Source: Vandiemenella viatica (Eukaryota; Arthropoda; Insecta; Orthoptera; Morabidae). From it: a DNA stretch of 64,000 bases. The notes under the pieces are model-generated. The model had not been told where the DNA came from. It worked only from the letters and a program-made list of their open reading frames with translations, and did not search any database. The position numbers were made by a program, and so were the translations under genes. Below, in pieces: positions 22,421 to 32,539 of this stretch. Within the stretch, counting starts at the first letter, position 1. Every line of letters begins with the position of its first letter. The stretch spans positions 178,460,494 to 178,524,493 of the forward strand of contig JARYHS010008074.1 in NCBI GenBank assembly GCA_031002005.1. Direction: 5' to 3'.

Positions 22421-24237
22421 TATTATCTGTGACCTTGCACTTCCTATTGTATCAGGTTAACAGTTCTCCAGATGGACCATATTTGGTCTTATTCTGTTTG
22501 TAGCTCTTAATTACGGTTAACACCTCACAGTTAAAATAATCTGATTCTTCTCTCTGCAAATTTCTGTTAAGACGAAAATTACCTTGTTTATAATTGTTAG
22601 TGTAGTATGGAGAACTTAGTAATATTATGGTTCGTTATACAAGTTGTAGATTGCGTACCGAAGCGTATTGTGACAGTACTGTTCGGTGTGCACCCGGGTG
22701 TCCGCTAGTATGTGGGCAGTGGGTCATCCTCCACGGTAGCTGCCAAGGAAGCCACGGAAGCTTGTCGGGGTCAGCGGTTGCGGCAAAGCGCGTCCAAGGG
22801 GACCCATATACTGTAGTCGACGTGTCGCCTGCTCAAGGACATTCTAGCAAATTGCTTCTCTTACTTAACTATTTGTATTGTACACTTTAAATAACGTTTC
22901 TTACATTGCCGTGACTGAGAATACCAAAAGACAGACGTTGGTAAGAGTTAGGATACTAATCTTTAAGTATGGTTGACAAAATATTAAACATAGATTTTCT
23001 TGTTTATTTATATCTCACATAAAAATTATACATACAGTCTCCAAACATTCTACTCAATGTATAACAAACATTTTTTCAGTTCCTTCTTTAAATCATGCCG
23101 TGTATTTATTTGTATGTAAATTACGAATTTTTTAATCCAATGCTGGATAAGATTAATCGAGGGTTTAGGATGTTCTGGAGTTCACAAAGAACTCCTTGCT
23201 GTTATGGAGCATAAACATTTTTCAGCATTCTTCCTCTGATGCCCATGTTTCTATCAGTCACTATTATCCATTTAATTTTACCTTCTTTCAGTCTCTTCGT
23301 TTTTATGTATTCAATGTACCAAACATCTATCTATATCTATACCTATAATGAAACAGGAGGGAGAAATATAAGGTTTGGGCACTATTGATTAGCTACAGAA
23401 GAAAGTCATATCTTTTGGAAATTTTGTGTATCTAACTGAATTGTTGACCGCAATAGGTTTCCATAAGGTTTGGAACATTGTACAACCCAGAATCTCAGGA
23501 GTATAATGAAGTGTGTTTTATCTTGGGAAGCTGAAAAATAGAGAAGCTGTCTGCAAATTTAATTTCCCATTTAAAATTGTTTACTGCCTGGCTGTACGTA
23601 GATTATTGCTGGCAGTGAGGCAGGATGTAAACAACACCACGTGAGTAATGCCATTTGCATTCATTTTATACTGAACTTACCGTATAGAGATGTTAGGCCG
23701 TGCTAGCGATGGTATTAATTTCGATTATTGTCCTTAAAAGATTGGCGTCACAACGGTTCTATCGACAATCAGAGTTAGTGCTCTTTTTTCTCGCTGTAGA
23801 TATGTTTGTGACTGCAAATACTATTCATCTTTCATCACTATCATAAGCAACATATGGACTTTACTCTTTAGTATAACGATCCATTTGAGCACAAAAATCG
23901 AGTAAGCACTTGCAATAAACAAGTTAATTTAGATGGAAATTGATGAATCAATGAATTGATATAAAATTTGTAAACACTGTGAAAGTGCTGGAAGATCAAA
24001 ATGTCTCCCGTGAATCACTAGAGAATTTATGATATCTCAGTCCTCCCTCTAATAATTTAAAAAAGCAATCGTGCCATAATAAGTGACCTGTCAAATCGCT
24101 CATTCTTTTCTGTAACATCTGTAAGGCGTGTAAGGGTTTGGGAGAGACTATATTAGCCTCTTCCAACCAAATGTCAACCTCTCCTTCATGTGGTGCACCC
24201 TGCACCCTGCAGCGGTAACGCTAAGATTGCATCCTCT
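22421..24237. other. Unassigned
   Basis: Mostly AT-rich and anonymous. A GC-richer island at 22660-22850 has an 87-codon frame (22627-22890) with no recognisable motif. Confidence 0.3.
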
Positions 24238-24249
24238 TCTAGGAGTCAC

Positions 24250-24616
24250 CCCCGCAGGGGCCTGGTACGTAAGTGCCAGGTACGGGTTTGGCGAACCCGC
24301 GGTGCCCGAGCTGGAAACTTGTGAGCGCCGCAAGTTTCCCACACCGTAAACTCCTACCATGCTTCAACGACCACCGTAGGGCGTGGCGGTGGAACGTTGT
24401 GTGCCTAGGAGAACGGGGATCTTGGCTTCATCGCCCGGATCGCGAGGACGGTAAAAAACCTCTATAAAAAACCCCTCAACCTCAAGGTCGGATACGTGCC
24501 GAGGAGGTGCATGGGTGAGAGGCAGATCACTCGCTAACGTACAACCTCAGGGGCACCTGCGCACCCCTGTTGTATAAGCACTTCTTTTTTAAATTGGTTA
24601 TACTCGTGGGACCAAA
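24250..24616 (+). other. LINE 5' UTR with a series of hairpins
   Basis: From the first base: CCCC-gca-GGGG (24250-24260), CCTGGTAC-GTAA-GTGCCAGG with a GNRA tetraloop (24261-24280), CGGGTT-tggcg-AACCCG (24283-24299), and a 9-bp perfect stem GGAAACTTG/CAAGTTTCC (24313-24339). Further along are CCACCG/CGGTGG and a CAGGGG/CCCCTG stem extended by TACAAC/GTTGTA (about 24540-24575). Possible roles are an internal promoter region, an IRES or a 5' RNA-processing structure. None is demonstrated. Confidence 0.7.
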
Positions 24617-26077
24617 ATGAAGCCTACACTAACCAAAAAACCCTGCGGTTCGGGTGTGCCGCAGTATAATAAAAATACATCCACTTCAAAGAAGCGGGCA
24701 AGGGCTGACAGCCCCCCTTCTGAACTGGAACAGAGTAACGGCAAGGGTTATCTAATTGATAACGCCTTTGTAATAATGACAAGAACGGAGGGATCCTTTG
24801 AAAAGGTCTCTCCGTTCTATATACAGAAAGGCTTAGAGGGAATAGCTGGAACCCTCAAAAGCGTGAAAAAGCTGAGGAACGGGACACTGCTGTTAGAGAC
24901 ATCTAATAACAAGCAGGCTGTCCTACTTCTTAAGTGTGAGAAGCTCGGGGAGTTCGCAGTAAAATGCGAACTCCATAAAACGCTCAATTCTAGCAAGGGA
25001 GTGATCACATGCCGTGATCTGATTGATATAGCGTCCGAGGAACTCCTTAAGGAGTGGAAATCAGAAAATGTGGTCGAGGTTCGTCAGATCTCACGAAGGG
25101 TTAACGGCAGTCTTGAGAAGACTGCCACCTTCGTCCTGACGTTCGACACTCCAACGTTGCCGAAGTCCATAAAAGCCGGATACCTTAACTTAAACATCCG
25201 CCCGTATGTCCTGGACCCGATGCGCTGCTTTAAGTGCCAGCGGTTCGGGCATACGACGTTGAATTGCAAAGGCAACCCCACCTGTGGGAAATGCGGAAAA
25301 TCGGCACACGAGCTGGGTGTAAGCTGCACCCTCCCACAGGTGTGCGTCAACTGCTCCGGGGCACATCCAGCCTGGAGCAGGGAGTGTCGGGTGTACCTTG
25401 AAGAAAAGAAGGTACAGGAGTTGAAAGCGAAGGAACGATTATCCTATGGCTAGGCGAAGAAACGGTATAACGGCGCTTGCGCCACCGGTCTTCGCCACAA
25501 GCTTTGCCAAAACGCTGTCAACTCCCGTCAGGAGAGAAAGTGTAGCAACGCAGACGTCCGTTGTTGACGCCGGCACGAGCACGATGTGTTCGTGCGAGTG
25601 CAAATGTGGCGCAAAACCCATTAAGGTCCTAACACCAAGGACCGCGGGCGTCGGCAGCTTCACTTCTGTAAACTCGATCACATTGACAGCAGGTTCAGCA
25701 AGTCCACCAGCAAAGGCACAGCCATCCGCTACAGCAATTGGTCACTCTGCAATAGCAGATGCGGCCGCTGTTGCAGAATCAGCAACTGTAAGGGAAGCAG
25801 TAAACGGCAACGCCATCTGCCAGTAGCGGATGGCAAACAGTGCAGAGGATCAGGGGTCCTAAATTTAAGCTCACGGACCCCACTATGTTTGTGAAATCCC
25901 CTCCGACTTCTCCTCCCAGATCCCCCTCTGGAAAGGAGAAGAAGGGGAACAGGCCTCGGCGGAAGAATATTCCGCAAGACTCCGAGGCCTCACAACGAAA
26001 ATCGTCTTCAGACACTGAAGACGATGTTTATGCTGGTGGACGAACCTGGTTCCGTTCCTCAGCAGTCACGGGACGAT
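24617..26077 (+). pseudogene. LINE ORF1 (gag-like nucleic-acid-binding protein), frameshifted
   Basis: The first 278 codons (24617-25453) are open. At about residues 204-255 there are three zinc knuckles: C-x2-C-x4-H-x4-C starting CFKC, C-x2-C-x4-H-x5-C, and C-x2-C-x3-H-x6-C. This is the arrangement of I/Jockey-group ORF1 proteins that coat LINE RNA. Downstream the conserved tail continues in a second frame (25449-25826, with ARRRNGI directly after the KERLSY end of frame one) and then a third (about 25840-26077, Pro/Ser/Lys-rich). Two frameshifts therefore disrupt it. The start chosen is the ATG at 24617, shortly after the structured leader. Nuclease or RT activity is not expected of ORF1. 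Confidence 0.88.
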
Positions 26078-26117
26078 GACCCACCCGACCCGGGGCGGGT
26101 GGGGTTGAATAGGTGAG

Positions 26118-26922
26118 ATGGCTCCCATACTCCAATGGAACGTCAACGGTTTTCAGGCTCACAAAGAGGAAGTCCAACTCTTAGCACGGTCTAATCCATT
26201 GTGTCTCTGTCTTCAGGAGACACATTTTAGACCAAAACCACCATCCTGTGCTAAGAGGTTACGACATCTATAGAAAGGACGATACCGAGGGGTGATCGAG
26301 CGAAGGGCGGAGTGGCCGTGTTTGTCCGAAACACTGTCCACTCCAAACCTGTTGCTCTCACCTCTCATCTACAAGCAGTGCAGTGAGGATACACGGTCCC
26401 ACTAAACTGACCGTATGCTCCATTTATCTGCCACCTAATGCGCCCGTCGAGTATGACGACCTACTCGATATTTTGCGGCAGCTCACACGGCCATTCCTCT
26501 CCTAGGAGACTTCAACGCACATAGTGCGTTGTGGGGCTCTCACGCCGAGTGCTCCAGAGGCCGAGTGGTTGGCAGAATAATTGGAGCAAGAGGAAATATG
26601 TATCCTCAATTCTGGCGAAATGACCACTTTACCACTGCTTCCGGATCGTCCTCTGCCATTGAACCTTTCATTGTGCTCCCCCTCAATCGCGGACTCCGTG
26701 CATTGGGAGGTGGATCGCGACCTCCATGGAAGCGACCACTTCCCAATATGGATGCACATAGAGTTTGAACGCGGAGGAGGGAATAACCGACGAAAATGGA
26801 ACGTCAGCAAAGCCGATTGGACAACTCTACCGCCGCTCCATTACTCTCAAAGAGTATTGTCGATGTTGAGCAGAGGGTGAATCACTTTACCGAAGTGATT
26901 CACACAGGCAGCTGACGTCTCC
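26118..26922 (+). pseudogene. LINE ORF2 N-terminal AP-endonuclease domain, multiply frameshifted
   Basis: The ATG at 26118 opens MAPILQWNVNGF, the usual APE start (WNxNG), and LCLCLQETHF supplies the catalytic Glu motif. The frame then shifts several times. SIYLPP is near 26418, GDFNAHSALWGSH is encoded across a frame change near 26509-26545, and GSDHFPIWM carries the final SDH motif in the RT frame. A short out-of-frame piece at about 26850-26910 sits just before the intact RT frame. APE makes the first-strand nick for target-primed reverse transcription. It cannot be made as one protein from this copy. Confidence 0.85.
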
Positions 26923-29814
26923 ATGCTAAAAAGCTCCGAAACGCTGCGAAGGACGCCCGTACCCTGGTGGAGCGACGAATGTCGCTCCGCTATTCAGGGT
27001 CGTAGACGGGCGTTGCGTCGTTTTAGGTTGCATCCAACTTCAGACAACCTGGCAGCGTTCCGTATTGCAAGAGCAAAGGCGCGTCGTGTTATTAAGGAGA
27101 GCAAGAGAAGGTCATGGCAGACCTTTGTGAGCACAATAAATCGTTCCACATCATCAGCCAAAGTATGGGAGTCCATCCGCCATATATCTGGAAGGTACTC
27201 CCGCCCACCAGTATCTGGATTACTGGATCAAGGACGTGTAATTACCGACGAACGAAGCATAGCGCAGCTGATGGCGGAGAATTTCGCTGCCATCACTTCG
27301 TCTGCCAGTTTCGATCCTCGGTTCCAGCAACGAAGGGTTGCTGCCGAGAGACGTGTGCTGTGTTTCGATTCGTCGGATACAGAGGCCTACAACAGGCCAT
27401 TTACATTTTGGGAGCTCGAGTCTGCACTGAACAGCGCAAAAGACACTGCTCCTGGGCCTGATCTGATCCAGTACCAGATGCTGAGGCATCTTAATAATGA
27501 TGCTAAAGAGTACCTTCTGGATATTTTTAACAGTATATGGACCGGAGGACACTTCCCCCACTCGTGGAAAGAAGCAACACTTATCCCTATTTTAAAGCCT
27601 GGCAAGGACAAATTGTTGCCAGGTAGCTATCGTAGTATCGCCCTTACAAGCTGCGTGGGTAAGACACTGGAGAGGATGGTTAACCGCCGCCTCGTCTGGT
27701 GTCTGGAATCCCAAAACCTTCTGAGTCGCTTTCAGTGTGGATTCAGGAAGTTCCGTTCCACCTTGGATAACCTGATCCTCCTGGAGGCGGCAATACAGGA
27801 TGCGTTCATCCGCAGCCAACACCTTGTAGGTGTTTTTTTCGACCTTGAAAAGGCCTACGATACTACCTGGCGGCATGTGATTTTAAAACAGTTACATGAA
27901 TGGGGTTTTAGGGGAAACCTACCCCGTTTTTTAAAATCATTTTTATCTGGTCGTTGCTTCCGGTACCGAGTCGGTGGTGAAGTGTCTGATCTTTTTATTC
28001 AGGAAAACGGTGTCCCTCAGGGGTCAGTTTTAAGCGTGACCCTTTTCGCCATAGCGATTAACAGTATATCACTCGTCATAAGGAGTCCCTTACAGTTCTC
28101 CCTATATGTGGACGACTTTTTAATTTTTATTGTATCGTCCAGCCTGAGAAGCGCTGAGCGGCAGTTGCAACTCACGCTGAACAGGCTGGATGAATGGTCA
28201 GTGCACACCGGTTTTCGTTTCTCCGCTGAGAAAACCCGGTGTGTACTTTTTACTCGCAGCAGAAGCCTTTTACCAGAGCCTCACCTTACCCTGAGGAACA
28301 CCGTTTTAAGTTTTAGTGATACTGTTAGATTTCTGGGCCTCATTTTTGACACAAGGCTTAACTGGCTTGCGCATTTAAAAGATGTGAGAGCCAGGGCCTT
28401 AAAAGCTCTTAATCTTTTAAAATGTCTGTGTGGCAGGTCATGGGGCGCTGACCGCTCCTGCCTGCTACAATTTTACAGAGCCTTTGTACGGTCACGGTTG
28501 GAATATGGTTGTATTGTCTATGGTTCGGCACGGGACAGCTATCTGCGTATATTGGATAGTGTCCACCATGCTGGAATTCGGCTCGCCACAGGTGCATATC
28601 GCACCAGCCCTATTGTCAGCATTTGTGCTGACTCGGGCGAGCCGCCGCTTACCATCCGCCGGCAACTCCTCATGGTGCGACACTACCTGCACGTTGCCAT
28701 AACACCTGGCAGTCCCGTGCACGACACAGTGCTCCATCCCAACTACGAGCGGCTCTATACCAACCGGCATAGAGCCACTAAACCGTTCAGCTACCGTACA
28801 AAGGCTATTTTAGAACAATATGGATTCGAGCTTCCTTCTTTTTATCACCAGGGTTGGAGTAAATCTCCTCCCTGGCTTTTAAAGAGGCCCAGAACAATTT
28901 TAGAATTATCGCGGCACAACAAGTTGTGTACCGCGGATAATGTTTTTATCAGAATTTTTAGTGATGTTTTAAACCAGTATCACACGTTTACCCCGGTGTA
29001 TACGGATGGGTCTAAGCAGGCTAACGGAGTTGGTTGCTCCGTAGTGTTCCCTCGAGCGACTTACACATTCAAATTGGACGGCAGGTGCAGCGTTTACACT
29101 GCCGAATGCTATGCCGTGTTGAAGTCGCTCCAGCATATGAAAGTAATGCGCGATAAGTTGTTCATCATATGCTGTGATTCCCTCAGCTGTATTCAGGCCA
29201 TAGGAAATATGTATCCAGCAGATCGTCTAGTCCAGGACATCCAGGACGCCCTCCTTTCCCTTCAATCTCGTGGAAAGGAGGTGTTATTCTGCTGGGTACC
29301 GGGCCATGTGGGAATCAGAGGGAACGAGGCAGCTGATCAAGCTGCCAAGTTAGCCTGCGACAAGGTCAGAACCGACTTTGAACCGGTCCCAAAGTCAGAC
29401 CTTGCCTCGGCGGCGAAGAGATTTGTTTTTGATGTTTGGCAGAGGCAGTGGCTGGAAGTTGAGCATAATAAGCTCCGGCTGGTCAAACCGACCGTTCAGC
29501 CGTGGAGCAGCTCCTTCCAGCGGGCGAGGAGGGATGAGGTTCTCCTTACTCGCCTCCGAATAGGGCACTGTCCTCTGACACATGGTTTCCTTCTCCGCCG
29601 AGAGGACCCACCCGAATGTGATGCTTGTGGCGTACCTTTGACGGTGCGCCACATTTTAACTGATTGTGTATCTTTTATAGACTTTAGGGCAGATGTTGGC
29701 CTGGCCAACGATTTGGCCCTGATTTTAAATAATGAGACCAGCAATGTGGCCAAGGTTTTAAAGTTTTGTGTATCTGCCGGCCTGATATCTAAAATTTTAG
29801 GCAGGTCGGCGTAA
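26923..29814 (+). CDS. LINE ORF2 reverse transcriptase-RNase H, open over 963 codons
   Basis: The longest frame in the window. Residues 1-130 are the EN-RT linker. RT motifs follow: YRSIALTS, motif A FFDLEKAYD near 304-311, motif B GVPQGSVLS near 362, and motif C YVDD near 394. The RNase H domain at about 688-815 keeps all four acidic positions: TDGS near 691, AEC near 726, CDS near 749, and the Asp of NEAADQAAK near 803. A C-terminal C-x2-C-x7-H-x4-C lies near 898-914 (CDACG...HILTDC). The ATG is merely the first Met of the open stretch. The true protein begins at 26118, so the intact domain is cut off from its endonuclease. An open frame this long in otherwise decayed surroundings implies a fairly recent insertion. 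Confidence 0.93.
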   Translation: MLKSSETLRRTPVPWWSDECRSAIQGRRRALRRFRLHPTSDNLAAFRIARAKARRVIKESKRRSWQTFVSTINRSTSSAKVWESIRHISGRYSRPPVSGLLDQGRVITDERSIAQLMAENFAAITSSASFDPRFQQRRVAAERRVLCFDSSDTEAYNRPFTFWELESALNSAKDTAPGPDLIQYQMLRHLNNDAKEYLLDIFNSIWTGGHFPHSWKEATLIPILKPGKDKLLPGSYRSIALTSCVGKTLERMVNRRLVWCLESQNLLSRFQCGFRKFRSTLDNLILLEAAIQDAFIRSQHLVGVFFDLEKAYDTTWRHVILKQLHEWGFRGNLPRFLKSFLSGRCFRYRVGGEVSDLFIQENGVPQGSVLSVTLFAIAINSISLVIRSPLQFSLYVDDFLIFIVSSSLRSAERQLQLTLNRLDEWSVHTGFRFSAEKTRCVLFTRSRSLLPEPHLTLRNTVLSFSDTVRFLGLIFDTRLNWLAHLKDVRARALKALNLLKCLCGRSWGADRSCLLQFYRAFVRSRLEYGCIVYGSARDSYLRILDSVHHAGIRLATGAYRTSPIVSICADSGEPPLTIRRQLLMVRHYLHVAITPGSPVHDTVLHPNYERLYTNRHRATKPFSYRTKAILEQYGFELPSFYHQGWSKSPPWLLKRPRTILELSRHNKLCTADNVFIRIFSDVLNQYHTFTPVYTDGSKQANGVGCSVVFPRATYTFKLDGRCSVYTAECYAVLKSLQHMKVMRDKLFIICCDSLSCIQAIGNMYPADRLVQDIQDALLSLQSRGKEVLFCWVPGHVGIRGNEAADQAAKLACDKVRTDFEPVPKSDLASAAKRFVFDVWQRQWLEVEHNKLRLVKPTVQPWSSSFQRARRDEVLLTRLRIGHCPLTHGFLLRREDPPECDACGVPLTVRHILTDCVSFIDFRADVGLANDLALILNNETSNVAKVLKFCVSAGLISKILGRSA

Positions 29815-29821
29815 TTTTAGA

Positions 29822-30094
29822 ATGGATGGCAGGCCCCTCTACAGCCCACCATCCATGTGCTCTGTTCTATTTATTTTATTTGTTTTAATTCATTTTGCGC
29901 TGGCCCTTTTACAGCCAGCGAGATATTCAGTGTTTTTTAGTATTCTGTGAACCTGTTTGGCTCCTCTACAGCCATCCAGGTGTACAACGGTCTTAGTTCC
30001 AGGTGGCCCCTTTAGGGCTACATCTTATTTTTGTGTTTTGTTTTATGTGCTGTCTGTATGGTCGACCCCTTTACAGTCGACCATGCAGACAGTA
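29822..30094 (+). repeat. Five consecutive hairpins with a shared 9-nt loop in the LINE 3' UTR
   Basis: H1 29822-29856: outer stem ATGGATGG/CCATCCAT, inner GGC/GCC, loop CCCTCTACA. H2 29898-29920: CGCTGGC/GCCAGCG, loop CCTTTTACA. H3 29951-29981: ACCTG/CAGGT plus GGC/GCC, loop TCCTCTACA. H4 30003-30021: GTGGC/GCTAC with one wobble, loop CCCTTTAGG. H5 30048-30094: a stem of about 19 bp centred on GTCGAC/GTCGAC, loop CCCTTTACA. The loops are always 9 nt and nearly identical while the stems differ. Confidence 0.9.
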
Positions 30095-30135
30095 CTTTTA
30101 TTATGAATTTTAATCATAGCCTTTGCTGGTAATTG

Positions 30136-30172
30136 TTAGGGCGCTAATGACCTCATTGTCGACGCGCCCTAA
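30136..30172 (+). promoter_or_regulatory. 3'-terminal hairpin of the LINE, likely RT recognition signal
   Basis: The stem TTAGGGCGC (30136-30144) pairs over 9 bp with GCGCCCTAA (30164-30172) around the loop TAATGACCTCATTGTCGAC, followed by an AC-rich tail. LINEs with strict 3' recognition are known to use such terminal hairpins. The same loop on other stems ends the SINE-A copies and two LINE scraps at 47189 and 47290. Confidence 0.85.
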
Positions 30173-30208
30173 AGCCACAAAAACAACAACAAAACATCTA
30201 GGAGTCAC

Positions 30209-30585
30209 TGAAGACTGTAAGGTACCTGATTCCTTGCAATGGTCGACAAGACGTCCAATCCTTGCTCTTGCAGTCCTGCTGACTGCCGTCAATACAGCTA
30301 AAGACTTTTAGTCATTCATACAATATTTGCATGGGTTCGGAAACATCTATGAAATGGCGGCAAGAGAGCAACAACTTCTCATTGGAACAACACTTTTATT
30401 TAGCATCATGCACACATACAGAACCCGTCTTCTTCCACAACTTAGACTCGTCTGTCTGCACAAAAGCGTCTCGCTCTGTCCACAGCTGTCCATTGCCTCC
30501 CCTCCACCTCGCATTCCAACGTTCACCCCTCAACCAACAGCCACACTCAGCTAGGTCATTTACAACCCTGCTTACATGGACGAGG
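30209..30585. other. Unassigned spacer between two LINEs
   Basis: Not recognisable. The open frames here lack motifs. Confidence 0.35.
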
Positions 30586-32476
30586 CTCCGGCGACTGAAA
30601 GATTCCAGGTATAAGGAGTCGCCTACTGCTTGCCAACGGCCTCCGAAAGGAGGGCGGAAGGGTGGGGAGTGGTCCCGGGCACCCTCTTGCCTTTGCGGTT
30701 GGAAACGGCCCCTAAAGGCGATGAATCATAAATTATCAATGGCATGGGGAAGCAACGGGAAGCCACTGTATTAAAGAGCCTAACGGTATCCCGAAGACGT
30801 GTATTCCTTTCAAATTGTGTATATCATGTTGGCTTCTTCTTTCATAAAATATTCTGGAGGTAAAATAGTCACCCAATCAGATCACCGAGCGGGTATTGCT
30901 CAGGGAGAAGCCATAAAAATGGATAGACACATTCTCTACGAGTCGGAGTGTGGAATGTTAGAAATCTGAATAGGGCAGGTAGATTAGAAAACTAAAATGA
31001 GAAGATGAAACAACTTAAGTTAGATGTTGTTTGGATTAGTGAGATTTAATGGAAAGACGTACAGGATTTCTGGTCTGGGGAACACAGGATAATTAGCGCA
31101 CAAGTTGTCAATGAAGTCACTGGTGTAGGATTTGTAATGAATAAGAGAGTTGGGTAGCGGGTGAGTTATTGTGAACAGTTTACTGACAGGATTATTTTGA
31201 TGAAGTTAGAAACTATGTCCACCCCAATTACATTAGTACAAGTGTATATTCCAACATCACAGGAAGAAATAGAGCAAATTTATGCTTTAATTGAAGAATT
31301 AATCCAACATGTGAAGGGGTAGGAAAATCTAATAATAATGAGTGATTGAAATGCAATAGTGGGAGAAGAAAAGAGGAGAATAGTGTACCGAGCATGGTGG
31401 GTGAACAGTTAACATTATGGCCTCGCATTCAGGAGGACACCGGTTTGAATCCCCGTCTGGGCATCCAGATTTGGATTTCCCATGGTTTCCCCAAATCACT
31501 CCAGGCAAATGCAGGGGTGCTTCCTTCAAAATGCCATGGTCGAATTCCTTCCCGTTCCTTATCCCCAATCCCATCCTGCCTATAATGACCTCGACGAGGT
31601 GTAAAACCATAAGGAAAAAAAAAAGAAATGAGTATACTGATGGAAGTTTTTGTTTATGAGAAAGAAATGAGGGAGGAAGCTGATTGTTAAAGATATAAAC
31701 TAGTCGTGGCGAACAGTGCCAGAAGGATATGATCTTGAAAATAAATGTCCAGGTGATATCAGCTATATTAAATCATGGTCAAACAGAGATTCAGAAATCA
31801 ATAAATCTAGATTGTGAAGCATATCCAGCAGCAGACATATTCTCTGACCATAATCAAATAGTTATGAAGTTCAGGCTGAATTTGAGAGAATAAAGAAAAA
31901 ATACAAGGAGAGCATAGTGGAAATGAATAAATTAAAACAATCTGTCACAAGAGAAAAGTTTTCAGAAATGGTAGGCATTGGTCTAAGAAGTAACTCTGAA
32001 AGGAGCTCAACTGAGAACAAATGGAATACATTAAAGACTGAAATATGAAAGATGGTAAAGAAACATTAGAATTTATGGAACAAGCCGTGAGAAAAACCTT
32101 GGATCACAGAAGAAATTTTGGAGCTGATGGATCAGAGGAGAAGTTATAAAAATGCTCAGGATGAAGCAGAAAGAGAGCAATATAGACAATTTAGAAATCA
32201 AATAAACAGTTAATTAAATAAAGCAAAGATAGATGGCAGCAAGGAAAGCATGAAGAAGTTGAAAAGGAAATTGTCGTAGGTAAAGTAAATGTGGTATATG
32301 GAAAGATCAAACAGAATTTTGGAGAATTGATGAAAAGAGGTATAAACATCAAAGATTCTAATGGGAAACCTCTTCTAAGTTAACTGATGGAAGGAATACA
32401 TGGAGAAACTGTATGATGGAGATGATTTGAACAACAGTGTACTGGAGAAAGAAGTGGGTGTCAACATTATTCACAT
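30586..32476 (+). mobile_element. RTE-like LINE, 5' UTR and endonuclease part, decayed
   Basis: The 5' UTR at about 30586-30930 carries a GGAAACGGCCCCTAAAGG...GATGAATCAT stretch and later a TCTACGAGTCGG stretch, which I associate with RTE-like elements of arthropods. Endonuclease residues follow in broken frames: KLDVVWISEI near 31017, GVGFVMNK near 31125, DRIILMKLET near 31190, and LVQVYIPTSQEE near 31233. After a SINE insertion the DHNQIVMKF motif appears near 31850, then the linker with WxTLKTE and QILGELMKRG-like residues to about 32470. The RT core is missing at this end. The 3' part of the same type of element is at 39797-40500. Confidence 0.8.
31387..31626 (+). mobile_element. SINE-A inserted in the RTE endonuclease
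   Basis: Head ACCGAGCATGGTGGGTGAAC, B-box GGTTTGAATCC (31442-31452), body CCATGGTTTCCCC...TCACTCCAGG, and 3' end TAATGACCTCGACGAGGTG followed by TAAAACC and an A-rich tail. The 3' hairpin stem is weak here (CCT/AGG plus a wobble). The RTE reading resumes downstream. Confidence 0.88.
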
Positions 32477-32539
32477 AACCACTTGATTATTTGTTCTTAA
32501 GAGACCTGATAATTATTTTTTTTTTTTTCTGGAGTAGCT

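Larger units (their letters stand above)
24250..30196 (+). mobile_element. Full-length RNase H-bearing LINE (I/Nimb-like), 5.95 kb
   Basis: Bounded by an exact 12-bp target duplication TCTAGGAGTCAC at 24238-24249 and 30197-30208. Order: structured 5' UTR, ORF1 with three zinc knuckles, ORF2 (endonuclease, RT, RNase H, C-terminal CCHC), a 3' UTR with stem-loops, then a terminal hairpin and an AACAAC-type A-rich tail. RNase H in ORF2 excludes the Jockey clade proper and points to the I/Nimb/LOA/R1 group. Clade choice within that group is not settled here. GC content is clearly above the flanks. Frameshifts in ORF1 and the endonuclease make this copy defective although it is structurally complete. 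Confidence 0.95.

Noticed and set aside
22627..22890. GC-rich 87-codon frame, a candidate exon or transferred patch
   Set aside because: Peptide is not recognisable, no splice sites fit, and the base composition alone is weak evidence.
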